From Syngnathus acus (taxonomy: Eukaryota > Chordata > Actinopteri > Syngnathiformes > Syngnathidae): a stretch of 64,000 nucleotides of DNA. Positions 14,301 through 23,859 of this stretch are shown here, piece by piece. Location of the stretch: contig NC_051103.1 of assembly GCF_901709675.1 (NCBI RefSeq), positions 3,767,501 through 3,831,500 of the forward strand, given 5' to 3'. Each line of letters opens with the position of its first letter. Within the stretch, counting starts at the first letter, position 1. The translations under genes were made by a program, and so were the position numbers. A model generated the notes under the pieces. That model saw only the letters and a program-made list of their open reading frames with translations. It was not told where the DNA came from and searched no databases.

Positions 14301-16838
14301 CCCTAGCTTTAAAACCTAGTTTGAAACCCTAACCTTGGTTTAAAACCCTAGTCGGAAACCCTGAGCCTAGTTTGAAACCCTAATTAGCGATGGCAAAACT
14401 CCTTGGAAACCCTAGTCGGAAACCCTAACCCTAGTTTTGAAAGCCTAGTTAGAAACCCTAACCCTAACCCTAGTTTTGAAAGCCTAGTTAGTAACCCTAA
14501 CCCTAACTCTAACCCTAACCCTAACCCTAACCCTAACCCTAACCCTAACCCTAACCCTAACTCTAACTCTAACTCTAACTCTAACTCTAACTCTAATCCT
14601 AATCCTAATCCTAATCCTAACCCTAACCCTAACCCTAACTCTAAATCTAACCCTAACCCTAACCCTAGTTTTGAAAGCCTAGTTAGAAACCCTAACCCCA
14701 ACCCTAATCCTAACCCTAATTTTGGAAACCCTAGTCGAAAACCCTAACCCTAGTTTTGAAAGCCTAGTTAGAAACCCTAATCTTAGAAACCCTAAAAGTA
14801 GTTTGAAAGCCTCGTTGGAAACCTTAAGCCTAGCTTTAAAACCTAGTTTGTAACCCTAACCTTGGTTTAAAACCCTAGTCGGAAACCCTAACCCTAGTTT
14901 GAAACCCTAATTAGCAATGGCAAAACTCCTTGGAAACCCTGGTCGGAAACCCTAACCCTAGTTTTGAAAGCCTAGTTAGAAACCCTATTCTTAGAAACCC
15001 TAAAAGTAGTTTGAAACTAGGGGTGTAACGATTCATCGATACACATCGATTAATCGATATAATGCTCTACGATTTGTTGGCATCGATGCTAAACGTAAAC
15101 ATCGCTCTATATCGCCCGTTTTTGACCTCGGACATTAGACGCGACTTTATTTTGAAATCCAGTTCATTGTTGCTTGCTTCCTCTTTCCGGGAGCAGTGCG
15201 CGGCGTGTTGTGTTGTGAGCAGAGCAGGCACGTGAAAGGGGAGCCGACAACTACGCGGCTCCTGGGCTGGTGCTATGGCTAGTGTCCAAGAAGACGAGGA
15301 AATTCGCTCCCCTTTGGGCTTCAAGTCATTCGTTTGGAAGCACTTTGTAATTTCCTAAATAAAGAGTTTGCAGTACCTTGTTGATTTTGCGTATGAATTG
15401 TTATAAATCAGGATATTGTTCTATATCGATCGTAGAGCACTATATCGTGATGTATCGTGAATGAATCACAGCAGGCTTTAAGATATCGGCAAATATCGTA
15501 TCGTGATCCTTTGTATCGATATATCGTATCGTTAAAAAACCCGAGATTTACACCCCTAATAAGTAGCATGACATCCCAGGCGAGACTCACCTGAGCTCAT
15601 CTGGACTGCCGATGGGTTGAGGGCCACGCAGCTTGGAGTCCAGGTTGTAGTAGACCCCCGCCACCTCTCGGACCCCGATCCAGTGCTGGCGTTTGAGCGG
15701 CAGCTGCAGAGGTCCCCAGCGCAAATTGGACGGAACGTTGAGAATGAAGCCCGTCACGTTGGACAGCTCGATGGTGCCGACGTCCCTGGATGGATAAAAG
15801 ACGACATTTGTATGCGTTTGTTCTTTTTTGAGTTCAGTTTTGGTGAAAGCACACTGCTAATCGATCTTGTTATTGAAGTAAACATGTCAAACTGAAGATG
15901 TACCTAAAATTTTGCACATTCGACTGATTTGTTATCGTGGCTGTGTTGAAACAATGAACCACCACTCGGTTAATAATTGAACACAAAAACAATACTGCTT
16001 TTCTGATAAGGTTTTAAAAAAAAAAAAAAAAAAAAAAACACACAGTGACTAAGCGGTAAGTAACATTGCGTGCAGTCATGTGACTGCATTTGATTGGTGA
16101 CATGGACTCAAATGTCACTTGCGGTTCTGTTGGATTGAAAAGTCATGTGATAGTGCTGGTGGCAGATATTTCTCTGGCAAAACAAATGGATTAGTAGAAA
16201 TACAAGTTAAAAAGCAAATAAAAATGGCTATTTTCTTCTAAATAAAAATACTCATGTAAGAATTATGCCGCATGAAAAATAAAACCATCTTTATTGTATT
16301 TCCAAATTTGTATCGAGTCTGTCAGTGCAATGCCATGTTGGTATCTTTTTCCACGTTTCCCTCAATTGCCGCTTTACCCACCTCCTTTTATCCCACCAAA
16401 CTGCCTCGAAGCCCCGCGTCTGCAAAGCGGCCATGATGACATTCACGTCGTAGTTCCCGTTTCCCAGCATGCTCTTTTTGTGAGGTGTCACCAGAGTGCT
16501 GGGGGAAAGCCTAAGCGTGATACAAGAGAGGATCATTGTCGTACTGAGGACAATCAGAATTAACAAATGTTCCCGCACCTCTGGTAGATCTCCTGCAAGG
16601 TGTCCCTGCTGAAGGCTGACCCATCCTGGAAGACGTTATTGAGAGCGTGCAAGGCACACAGCTCCCGCCGCTGCTTCTCGTGGTAGATCGCCGGACGCCT
16701 CGCCGATGCTCGAGGAAGCTGCGGTGTCATGAGCATGCAAGTGAAGGTGGGTATATCCTGTTGCGGCTCCCTGCCCTTGTGTTCCTCCGCTCTCGCCGGC
16801 CCACTTCCACATTTCTGCTTGCTGACCTTCCAGGGCAT
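11382..16838 (-). CDS. josd1: Josephin domain-containing deubiquitinase
   Basis: Four coding exons on the minus strand: 16579-16838, 16382-16510, 15591-15785 and 11382-11481 (TGA 11382-11384). All junctions are phase 2, giving 227 residues. The start ([10 protein letters not shown]) aligns with the beginning of vertebrate JOSD1. The Josephin domain contains [20 protein letters not shown] with the catalytic Cys, then [32 protein letters not shown] with the catalytic His, and YYNLDSKL with the third catalytic residue. The tail reads [20 protein letters not shown] and ends TWRSDS. JOSD1 is a membrane-associated ubiquitin hydrolase. The linker after the start is about 25 residues longer than I recall for mammals. 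An acceptor-like CTTCAG just before the start suggests untranslated 5' exons. The last intron (11482-15590, 4109 bp) hosts the composite mobile unit at 11900-15558; only 24 bp separate the insertion from the exon 3 donor. Confidence 0.93.
11900..12443 (+). mobile_element. Non-autonomous hAT element, copy 1
   Basis: 544 bp with terminal inverted repeats TAGGGGTGTAA / TTACACCCCTA. The subterminal regions are rich in ATCGAT and ATATCG motifs, as in transposase-binding regions. A 27-codon frame at 12157-12240 begins [13 protein letters not shown] and ends [13 protein letters not shown], resembling the start of the BED zinc finger of hAT transposases (FKSxVWKHFG) before it stops. So this is an internally deleted derivative of an autonomous hAT element. 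It is about 97% identical to copy 2 by eye, with a 3-bp indel. Confidence 0.85.
12444..15017. repeat. Telomere-derived satellite with higher-order structure
   Basis: Built from CCCTAA hexamers and close variants. The early part repeats a roughly 208-bp unit marked by GGCAAAACTCCTTGGAAACC (near 12515, 12723, 12930, 13139). Later units (markers near 13519, 13998, 14388, 14917) are longer, at about 380, 479, 390 and 529 bp, because runs of pure CCCTAA and CTCTAA have expanded inside them. A larger period is visible: the 13139-13998 pair recurs at 13998-14917 with shared private variants (GAAACCTTAAGCC). The longest pure telomeric run is 14511-14560. The long Asn-Pro open frames are translations of the hexamer and not genes. 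Confidence 0.92.
15018..15558 (+). mobile_element. Non-autonomous hAT element, copy 2
   Basis: 541 bp, same orientation and ends as copy 1 (TAGGGGTGTAAC... / ...TTTACACCCCTA). It contains the same 27-codon BED-like start frame at 15275-15358. The difference from copy 1 is a scatter of substitutions plus a 3-bp deletion near the right end (GATATATCG instead of GATATGATATCG). Confidence 0.85.
15786..16381 (-). other. josd1: josd1 intron 2
   Basis: Intron with a 25-bp A tract at 16014-16038 and a run of AT-rich sequence. No other feature seen. Confidence 0.6.
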
Positions 16839-17830
16839 GCAACCCAGCTCCTGAAGGCCACCCTTGCTTTTCTCCTTCCACTCACCACCTGGATACGGCG
16901 TGCTGCCCATCCCACGTCGTTCACCACGCGCCTTCGGGTAGCTACATCTGCATCATGACAACTATCGCCATGGTAACCACTCGGTCGCCTGTACGAGAAG
17001 AGCTTTTGTGTTTCTGGTTGATTGAAAGCGAGGTGAGCGTTCACGGTTTTGTTGCGATACAAAGTCTGTCTTGGGTGGTAAATTTGGAAGGCATGGGAAA
17101 TTGTGGAACTAAAATAGGAATTTTCCCCAAAACTGACGATTATGCCTTCTTCACAGTGACGACTGTCTCCATCCTTGATATGAATTTGCATTGATTGCTT
17201 CTTTCAGATTATAATTTTTTTGGTCCTTTGCTCCATCACCACGCTGCCAAACATCCAATGTTAATCTGGGAAGCAAAGAAAAATTGTTTAAATTAGCAAC
17301 AGTTTACGATTTAAATGAAACCCGCAAATCTCGATGTGGCCAAGCATGACAACAAACAACCTCAGCAGCTTTGGAGGAAGCTTGCTCGGTTAGCTAGCAA
17401 CAACACAAAACGCCTCGCAAATAAAGCCCACACATGAACTGCTAATATACCTCCAAAACATACACGTCCAGATTGAAGCAAAACCGCAGCAGTGACAGAG
17501 TGGACTGTCTTGTGCCTGCGCGACGTGACAGTGTTGTCTTGAGCAAACAACCTCTGGCGCCTCCTCTTTTTTCTTCTTTTTTTACGTTTGCTAACTTCTA
17601 TTTCGAGCGGGGACAACTTACCGTATCTTTCGTGAGAGTCCCCCGGCCGACTGTCAAAACACAGCTTTGAGGGTTAAAAGCGGACTCTTGGTTTTCCTCG
17701 CGACAGTTGTCTCCTTTGTCTTTTGTCACTTTTCACCAAGTGGCTCTTCTGTGGCTGCGTCTGTGGGCGCGCATGCGCACTGGCCTCACTCTGGCTCCAT
17801 GTTGCCGTGACTGCGTGCGTCACTCAGCCG
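16839..17830 (-). promoter_or_regulatory. josd1: josd1 5' region
   Basis: Probable 5' UTR exon(s) and promoter of josd1. An acceptor-like CTTCAG lies 13 nt before the start codon. CG-containing sequence around 17480-17830 (GGCGCGCATGCGCAC at 17766-17780 includes an NRF1-like palindrome TGCGCA) is the probable TSS region. No other gene is supported; the rightward 174-codon frame over 17707-18231 has no family resemblance. Confidence 0.4.
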
Positions 17831-18463
17831 AGGGAGGAAAGAAAAGTGAGCGAGCAGGGCCGAACCACACCTTTTCCACCTTATTGTTTCAATGTTGTGA
17901 CTCGATCAAAGTCGTTATGTACGTTTTTGTTCTGTATTTACAGTGCATCAAAAAAATATTAGAACAGAAGGCCCATAATCCATTTCTTAAATCATACACT
18001 TTCAGGAATTTCATTAATCATTCTGTTTGGGTTCAGGCATTTTTGGATGAGGTTTCCATACCCTTGCTGGGAATTAAAATGACCATCACTGGGGACTTTC
18101 CACAAGTCCTGCCTGGTAAAGGCATCATCAGTAGGCAAAGTAAATGGCATTTCAGCTGTCTTTCCACAAGACCAACTCCAAGCCTTCTCTCGTTTCCCAT
18201 TGCACACACAGCACAGGCTCTGTATAGCTAATCATCATAGCAATGTGGTGTGAATCTGTTGGAATGTAATCTCCAACATGACACATCTTTACCACTCTCC
18301 GTCACCCCGACCAGCTCTAAAGACAATGTCATACAAGGAGGAAAAATAAGGTCGCAGAAGCTGTGCATTTTGTGGGAATAACTTCTTGTAGATCATTTTA
18401 AATTGCAGGTCACTGAAAATGCATTCATCATCTGCAATTTGATTTGAAAATTGATTTCTTTTT
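17831..18463 (-). other. Spacer and 3' UTR of the GIMAP-like gene
   Basis: No gene supported. The GIMAP-like stop codon is at 18464, so its 3' UTR reads leftward from here. ACAGTGCATCAAAAAAATAT at 17941-17960 resembles the start of common teleost dispersed repeats, without a firm family. Confidence 0.35.
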
Positions 18464-20353
18464 TTAAGATGTCACGGCAGAGATCATGTCAGCCAGCAGC
18501 TCCTCCCTGACACGTTCCTCCCTCCTCTGCCACTCATGGACAAAATGTCCCCTGAGCCCCTTCAGCTCGAGGACACGCCCCACCAGCATCCTGCGCGTCA
18601 CCTTCTGTTCTTCCGGAGACCGATCCGGCCTAGTGTCCAGCAACTCAGGCCTCTGACCACACACCGACGTCAGTTTGTTCACGCCGCCGGCATCCGTACC
18701 CAGCAGGTGCTCCAAAGTGTGCCCTCGACCCAAGCGGTCGGCGTGGGTTAGCACCGGGATGATGTGCCCTCGGATGCTCTCTCCAAACAGTTCCAGTGTA
18801 GCTTGGATGGCTTGCATCGCCTCTTGTTGCCTCACGTTGCTGGAGCGTGGTGCCTGCATCACCAGCAGGATGGCGTGAGGACCAGGACTTGCCAGCTGGA
18901 TGCTCCTCAGAGCTTCCTTGACTCGAGTAACTCTCTCCAAAGACTCACTCAATAGATCCGGCGTGTCGATCACAGTGAGTTCCCTACCGTCCACTATGGC
19001 TCTTCTTATGGTGCTCTCTGTGAGAGGTTCATCTGGTTCTTCTGCCCAGCTGTCCAACAAAGTGTTTACCACAGATGTGCGTCCCCCACCAGCAGGGCCC
19101 ACTACGATCAGTCTGAGGCCTGCTTTTAAGGGACTCGACAGGTTCAGTCTTATGGTCTCATTCGCCATATACCCTTCACTGGACCCTGTATTGTTTTAAA
19201 AGAATAATAAAACAAAGAAATAATGTTTGGGGAGTATAATGACTGGATCTTTAAGGGGCGGGGCCTCGTGAGTGACAACAGAAATTGTACTATTTTTGCA
19301 TTTATGTATAGATTGATTCACTGTTCTATACGCAAGAAAACATGAAAAACCTTCTTTCCTCTACAATAGCACCATCTGCTGGATTTAAAGGGGCACTGAG
19401 CCCACCTGCCTCTGCTGCCAAAATTGCCATTTGTTTGAAATGTGATAAAAATATGGCGTTATTCTATTACATGTAGATAAAGCAGAAAAGTCAGGTTACA
19501 AAGAACGCACCTGCGAGGAAGGGAATCACCCAATGGAATTTGACAGCCAATCCTGAAGAAGGGATTTATGGACACATTATTTTGGTTATTACATATTGTG
19601 AATCTTTGCCAGGAGCACACACACACACACAAAAAAATCAAATGCTTTTTTTTTTATATGCAATTACAATGACTTGGTGCTGAGATTGTTCGAAAAGAGC
19701 AAACATTACACAAGACATTCAAATGATTTCCAAAATTACAATGAAATAAAAAGAAATAACGAAGAGTGACTACCTTTGATAAACTTCCAAATACGAGACA
19801 GCCATTTGCACAGACTCTGGATTCCTACAAGACAAAACGTAGAAGACACGTTGTTTATGTTGTTGTTTGCCAAAATGTTAGAGATCTGTTTTACCTCGGA
19901 GGGTCCCAACAACGCGGCTCACCCATCCCCAAAGAGCTGACAGACCTGAGCAACAGACACGAGTGACGTAATGGCCCTTCGCAGCTCTCATGGCATGCAC
20001 ACTCTGAATGTGGTAAGGGTGCAACAGCTTAAACAAACTCACCAGTTATAGAGCAGAAGAAACGAATCGGCCATCGGATGATCGCGGGAAGGGCTGCGGA
20101 AGACAGACAATTGCTACAACTTGCAAAGAAAAAACAAATCGTGTTTTTACAGAAGCATCCAAATTTCCAATCAATACATTGATTACTGCAAATCTATTGA
20201 GGTTCTCAACAATTTTGAGATTTCTATTTGTGTGGTGATTAAAATGGCGATTCATTTCAATCTTTGTGTCTTTCTAAAGAAGCTAATGTGACTGACTCTG
20301 TGAGAATCTGTACAGAAGATACCCCACCACGGTGTAAGCTCCCATCTGGGCAT
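18464..20353 (-). CDS. GIMAP/AIG1-like GTPase with N-terminal exon-encoded repeats
   Basis: Exons on the minus strand: 20323-20353 (ATG 20351-20353), 20043-20093, 19895-19945, 19774-19824, probably 19511-19552, and 18464-19185 (TAA 18464-18466). All junctions are phase 1, giving 301 residues without the 42-nt exon or 315 with it. After MPRWELTPWWA come three 17-residue units, LPAIIRWPIRFFCSITG, LSALWGWVSRVVGTLRG and IQSLCKWLSRIWKFIKG, each from one exon; Trp7, Arg10 and Gly17 are invariant. These hydrophobic, basic units may bind membrane. The single-exon G domain has P-loop GPAGGGRTS, switch-like VIDTPDLL, and LTHADRLGRGHTLEHLLG, which matches the GIMAP conserved box and G4. The P-loop Lys is Arg and the G3 Gly is Asp, so GTP handling may be altered. 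GIMAPs act in immune-cell membranes. The role of this member is unknown. An internal ATG at 19166-19168 could give a repeat-free form. Confidence 0.78.
19511..19552 (-). other. Probable 42-nt cassette exon of the GIMAP-like gene
   Basis: On the minus strand a good acceptor (CTTCTTCAG) and donor (GCAG|GTGCGT) enclose 42 nt that are phase 1 at both ends, like the neighbouring 51-nt exons. It encodes LAVKFHWVIPFLAG, a shortened copy of the same repeat with Leu1 and Trp7 kept. Inclusion or skipping both keep the frame. Confidence 0.55.
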
Positions 20354-21144
20354 TGCTGCCGCTCAGCCACCAGTCTAAAAAAAAATAAAAATACAAGAAA
20401 ATTAAGCACATCCATTTTTCTTTTAAATGGAGCATTTGAAGCTATTTTCGCTAAGAATAACCAATTTTACATTTTGACTTCCTGTAGAACAGGTGTCCCA
20501 ATACATTTGTTCACATTGACAATGCCATACAATATTAGCGTCTTACCATTAGCCGCATCTTCGGCATTGTTGGTTTCGCATTTACATTCCATTTCTCAAG
20601 CATACAAGTTGAGTCTACGAAAAAACACAGCCATTGTGAAGTTAAACATTCATTTGAAAAGGTTAAGAAAACAATTGTTTGCTTTACCTAAAAAAAAAAA
20701 GACTGACCTCCTTCTCCTTTTAGCGAGTTAAACTTTGATCACACTTTGACTGTGATGTCTTCTTTGTGTGCGAAGGCCTGCCCCCAAGAACACACGCACA
20801 CACACACACTTACGCTGCTCATGTTAATCTATTGTGCAGTCAAACGGCGGTATGCTGCTCACACTGCGGGATTTCTTTCATTTAACACACCTTTGCGGGA
20901 CAAGTAGAACTGGAAATGTTGCAACGGTGTATTGCGCTGCAGTTCAAATAAACAAGAGTGGAAGAGCTCAAAGTTTTATTTTCGCACATGTTTGTGAAGT
21001 AATTTAGAACAAATGCCAATATATCGATTTTTTTCTTCATCTTCTTTTAGCGACGCTGCAAACTAATTTCAGTCATCTGAAATGATTGGTCGAATACCTC
21101 CAAAGTCAAACGGCAGCTGCAATAGTTTTGTTACCACTCGAGCC
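20354..21144 (-). other. GIMAP-like 5' region and xrcc6 3' UTR
   Basis: Contains the minus-strand AATAAA at 20975-20980, 165 nt past the xrcc6 stop, which is the likely xrcc6 poly(A) signal. The remaining roughly 600 bp to the GIMAP-like start must hold its promoter. A CA run lies at 20796-20810. No other gene seen. Confidence 0.5.
20975..20980 (-). other. xrcc6: xrcc6 poly(A) signal
   Basis: AATAAA read on the minus strand, 165 nt downstream of the xrcc6 stop codon. Confidence 0.6.
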
Positions 21145-23859
21145 TTATGTGGCGAGTTTGTCAATCAGAGCATCCATCAGTTCCTGCTTCTTGGTTCCAG
21201 TGGTCGGGATGCCAAACTGCTTGCAGGCCTCCTTGAGCATTGGCACAGTCATCTTTCCCAAAGTTCCTTTCTGTATGTGGGCTCTCACTTCATCTTCTGG
21301 TACCTCCACTTTGGCTTTCTTCTCAGCTGTACCGCCAGCTTCTGCTTAAAGTCAGAAGAGTTAATGGTGCCATGCAATTCTGGAACAACCACTGCAAATA
21401 GTTTCAAAATGACTTCACGGCTGACCTGCTTTGCGTTTGGCAGCTGGTTTGTACTCCGGGTTGTAGTCTGCAGGGTAGACCAAATCTTTAAACTCCTGGA
21501 CCAGGGAACCCAGACGGCCGTCAATCTGCTCCACCTTCGGCACTGAAAACGAGCAGAATAGAAAATAGACGACGGCTTGACGGCCGACAAATTTGGTGCG
21601 GCTTTTGTCTTACTGATGAGGTCTTCGATGTCCTCTGGAGCCGTCATATCCAGAGCCAAGGCCTCCAAGTTCCGGTAGTGTTTCTGGATGACGGGATTCT
21701 CAAAAGCCTCACTCCTGCAAGATGTTAGAACAAATTGAAATCATAGGACAACTTTTAATTTGGGCTACCCAACCCCTACCTGTACTTAAAGCGCATTTTA
21801 CGAACAATCTCCTTCATCTTGTCCACCTGTGCCGGTGACGCAGACGGCGTCCGCGGGGGATCCAGATTCCGTAAATCGTCGGCATACGGCAGGTAAATAA
21901 CATTAAAACCTGTTGAAATAAGATGAAGGGTGACCTTTCGAAACACATGACCCCGCTTGCCCTCATTTGCACTGACAGGGTCATCGTACCTGGTGGCGTG
22001 ATCTGTACATTCTTCTCGTCCGTCTGCTCTTGTTGAGGCACCAAGGCGACAAATCGAGGCGGGTAATTTCTGCGGGAAACGCAGCGGCACAAAGCAAAGA
22101 CGTTCTTCTCGATGCACTTGGTCAACAGTGCCGAGAACAGGCAGGAGCTTCCTGTTGAAAAAAAGCATATTATGTAAAGAACTTGATGTTTCCATCCATG
22201 TTCACATCGGGCATTACCTTTCACTTCGCCCTCCTCGGGATAGAGGAAGACAGCGGGACGAATGTGGTGGTGCAGTTTGAGCTTTTCCATGATTTTGAAT
22301 CCGATCAAAAACAAACCGGGGTCATGAAACTTCTTGATGGCGTCTACCTCGTCTTTCTCCATCACGATCTGCTTGTTACCATAAACCTGCGACAAGGGTT
22401 GGAGGTTAAAAAGTTGTTGATTTCAATAAGCCATGATCCTACCTGGGCTTTCTTTATGTCACTGGGCAGCAGCAGGCTTCCTGTTTGATTATCGAAGGTG
22501 CGTGTTTTGCTGCGGACAGGCTCATTGGTTTCCCTGTATAGCCTGATGGCGTTCGGTTTCCGAGTAGTCACTGCCATGGCGTACATTCCCACGGCGATAT
22601 TTATACCTTCACCCAGACACAGATTGAGCCTAAAGATAAGTAGAAGGGTCGAGAAGATGAGAGGAAAAGAGTGGACCAGAAACAAAAAATTGAGGCGTTG
22701 GATTTGAAACGTACCTGGCTAGTGTTCTCTTTTTTTGCTCTTTGGCCAACACTCTCCTCTGGAGGTCTTCCAGTTTTTCACAAGGCTCGTGCTGCAGGCC
22801 CAGCTCACTCTCGTCCTCCGGCGGACTTACAACGTCACGGAAAAAGAGGGAGACGTCAAAGCCGCCTGCTTTCATCAAGTGCATGAGTTCTATGACAACG
22901 CCTGAAGTAGAAGAAGGGCAAAATGTTTTAGGAAGTCAAGGAATGAATTTTCTTTTGCAGAACCAAAATCCATTATTTGCTACTTTGGACCCACCAGTTT
23001 CTCTGAGGTCACTGGCTTTTGTGCGAGCCTGCCGATCTTTGACACTGTCACCCCCGTGTGGTTGATCCTTGCAAGTGAAGATGAAGAGGCGTTTGTTCCC
23101 CAGTCGTAGACTGCAGTCCCGGTACAGATTGGCACAACACCACAGGGCGTCGGACAAAGATGTTTGATCACTGCCCATTTTCTCCGCTGCCAGCAGGGCA
23201 CCCTTATCCCCTCGTAGTTCGTCTACCTGTTGCACTCGTTTTGCACCTGTGGAAATAAAATAAGCGATAGACGACAGGAATCAATACAACTATGAAAAGG
23301 GGAAAAAAATATCTATGAGGTGTTGGAATGTCTCACTGAGTTCACTGAGGTTGTGGTAGACGTAGACGTGCTTGAACGAGTTGGTTGGATCTTGGTTCTG
23401 CTTGGTGCCATAGAAAACCAATGCAACAAGATCTCCAGGAGTGCTTATGATCTTACGGGTGTACACGGTCCGCACCACCTACAAGGAACAAAACACTTAA
23501 CTGCAGGTGCAGGATGGAAAGAGACTCTTTGAGTGAGGGACTTACTTGCATGGTCATGTCAAAATTAGTTGGCTCCCCATTTTCTCCTTTGATGAACATT
23601 TCCTTTGACGCATCCACCAAGAAAACTAAGCAGTCTCTACCTGTGACCTTGTAATCTCCTAATAAGAGACAGAGTAATTTTATCGGGTTGTCAACATGCA
23701 ACAAACACATTCTAAAATGCACCAAAAAGACCAATATTCAATTGCAGATTACAAAAAAGTATAGTAGTAATTTTCTTTAATCGCACCATATTGTTGCTCT
23801 CCCTCCTCCTGTGCTTCACCGTCAACCTCATTCCGGAAGTAGGCGTTCCACTCTGCCAT
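21145..23859 (-). CDS. xrcc6: Ku70, X-ray repair cross-complementing protein 6
   Basis: Complete gene of 12 coding exons on the minus strand: 23787-23859 (ATG 23857-23859), 23546-23658, 23337-23478, 22995-23246, 22715-22901, 22443-22629, 22218-22386, 21990-22151, 21780-21909, 21614-21714, 21426-21542 and 21145-21341 (TAA 21145-21147). Phases agree and the product is 609 residues, the usual Ku70 length. The order is an N-terminal vWA-like domain ([22 protein letters not shown]-type region changed to [10 protein letters not shown]), the Ku core ([62 protein letters not shown]), the C-terminal arm ([18 protein letters not shown]) and a SAP domain ([20 protein letters not shown]). With Ku80 it forms the ring that binds broken DNA ends, recruits DNA-PKcs and starts non-homologous end joining in the nucleus. 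Nothing is broken. Confidence 0.97.

Larger units (their letters stand above)
11892..15566. mobile_element. Composite unit: hAT - telomere-like satellite - hAT, with 8-bp TSD
   Basis: ATAAGTAG occurs directly left of the first hAT element (11892-11899) and directly right of the second (15559-15566). This is the 8-bp target duplication expected of hAT transposition, but it encloses both elements plus the 2574-bp satellite between them (unit 11900-15558, 3659 bp). Both hAT copies point the same way, so the outer ends are one left and one right terminus. The inner junctions (GTTTGTAA after copy 1, TTTGAAAC before copy 2) are not duplicates of each other. The simplest reading is that the outer ends were mobilised together. 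An alternative is one insertion whose interior was later replaced or expanded by recombination. Confidence 0.75.

Noticed and set aside
13152-14747. Open frames encoding Asn-Pro repeats (and Leu-Gly repeats on the other strand) of 65-114 codons
   Set aside because: They are translations of the CCCTAA hexamer array; six-base periodicity keeps frames open. No start context, no splicing and no family.
17707-18231. 174-codon plus-strand frame
   Set aside because: No domain or homology pattern recognised; it spans the josd1 promoter and a repeat-like segment.
22183-22488. 101-codon plus-strand frame
   Set aside because: Antisense to xrcc6 exon 7; the sense strand encodes conserved Ku70 residues.
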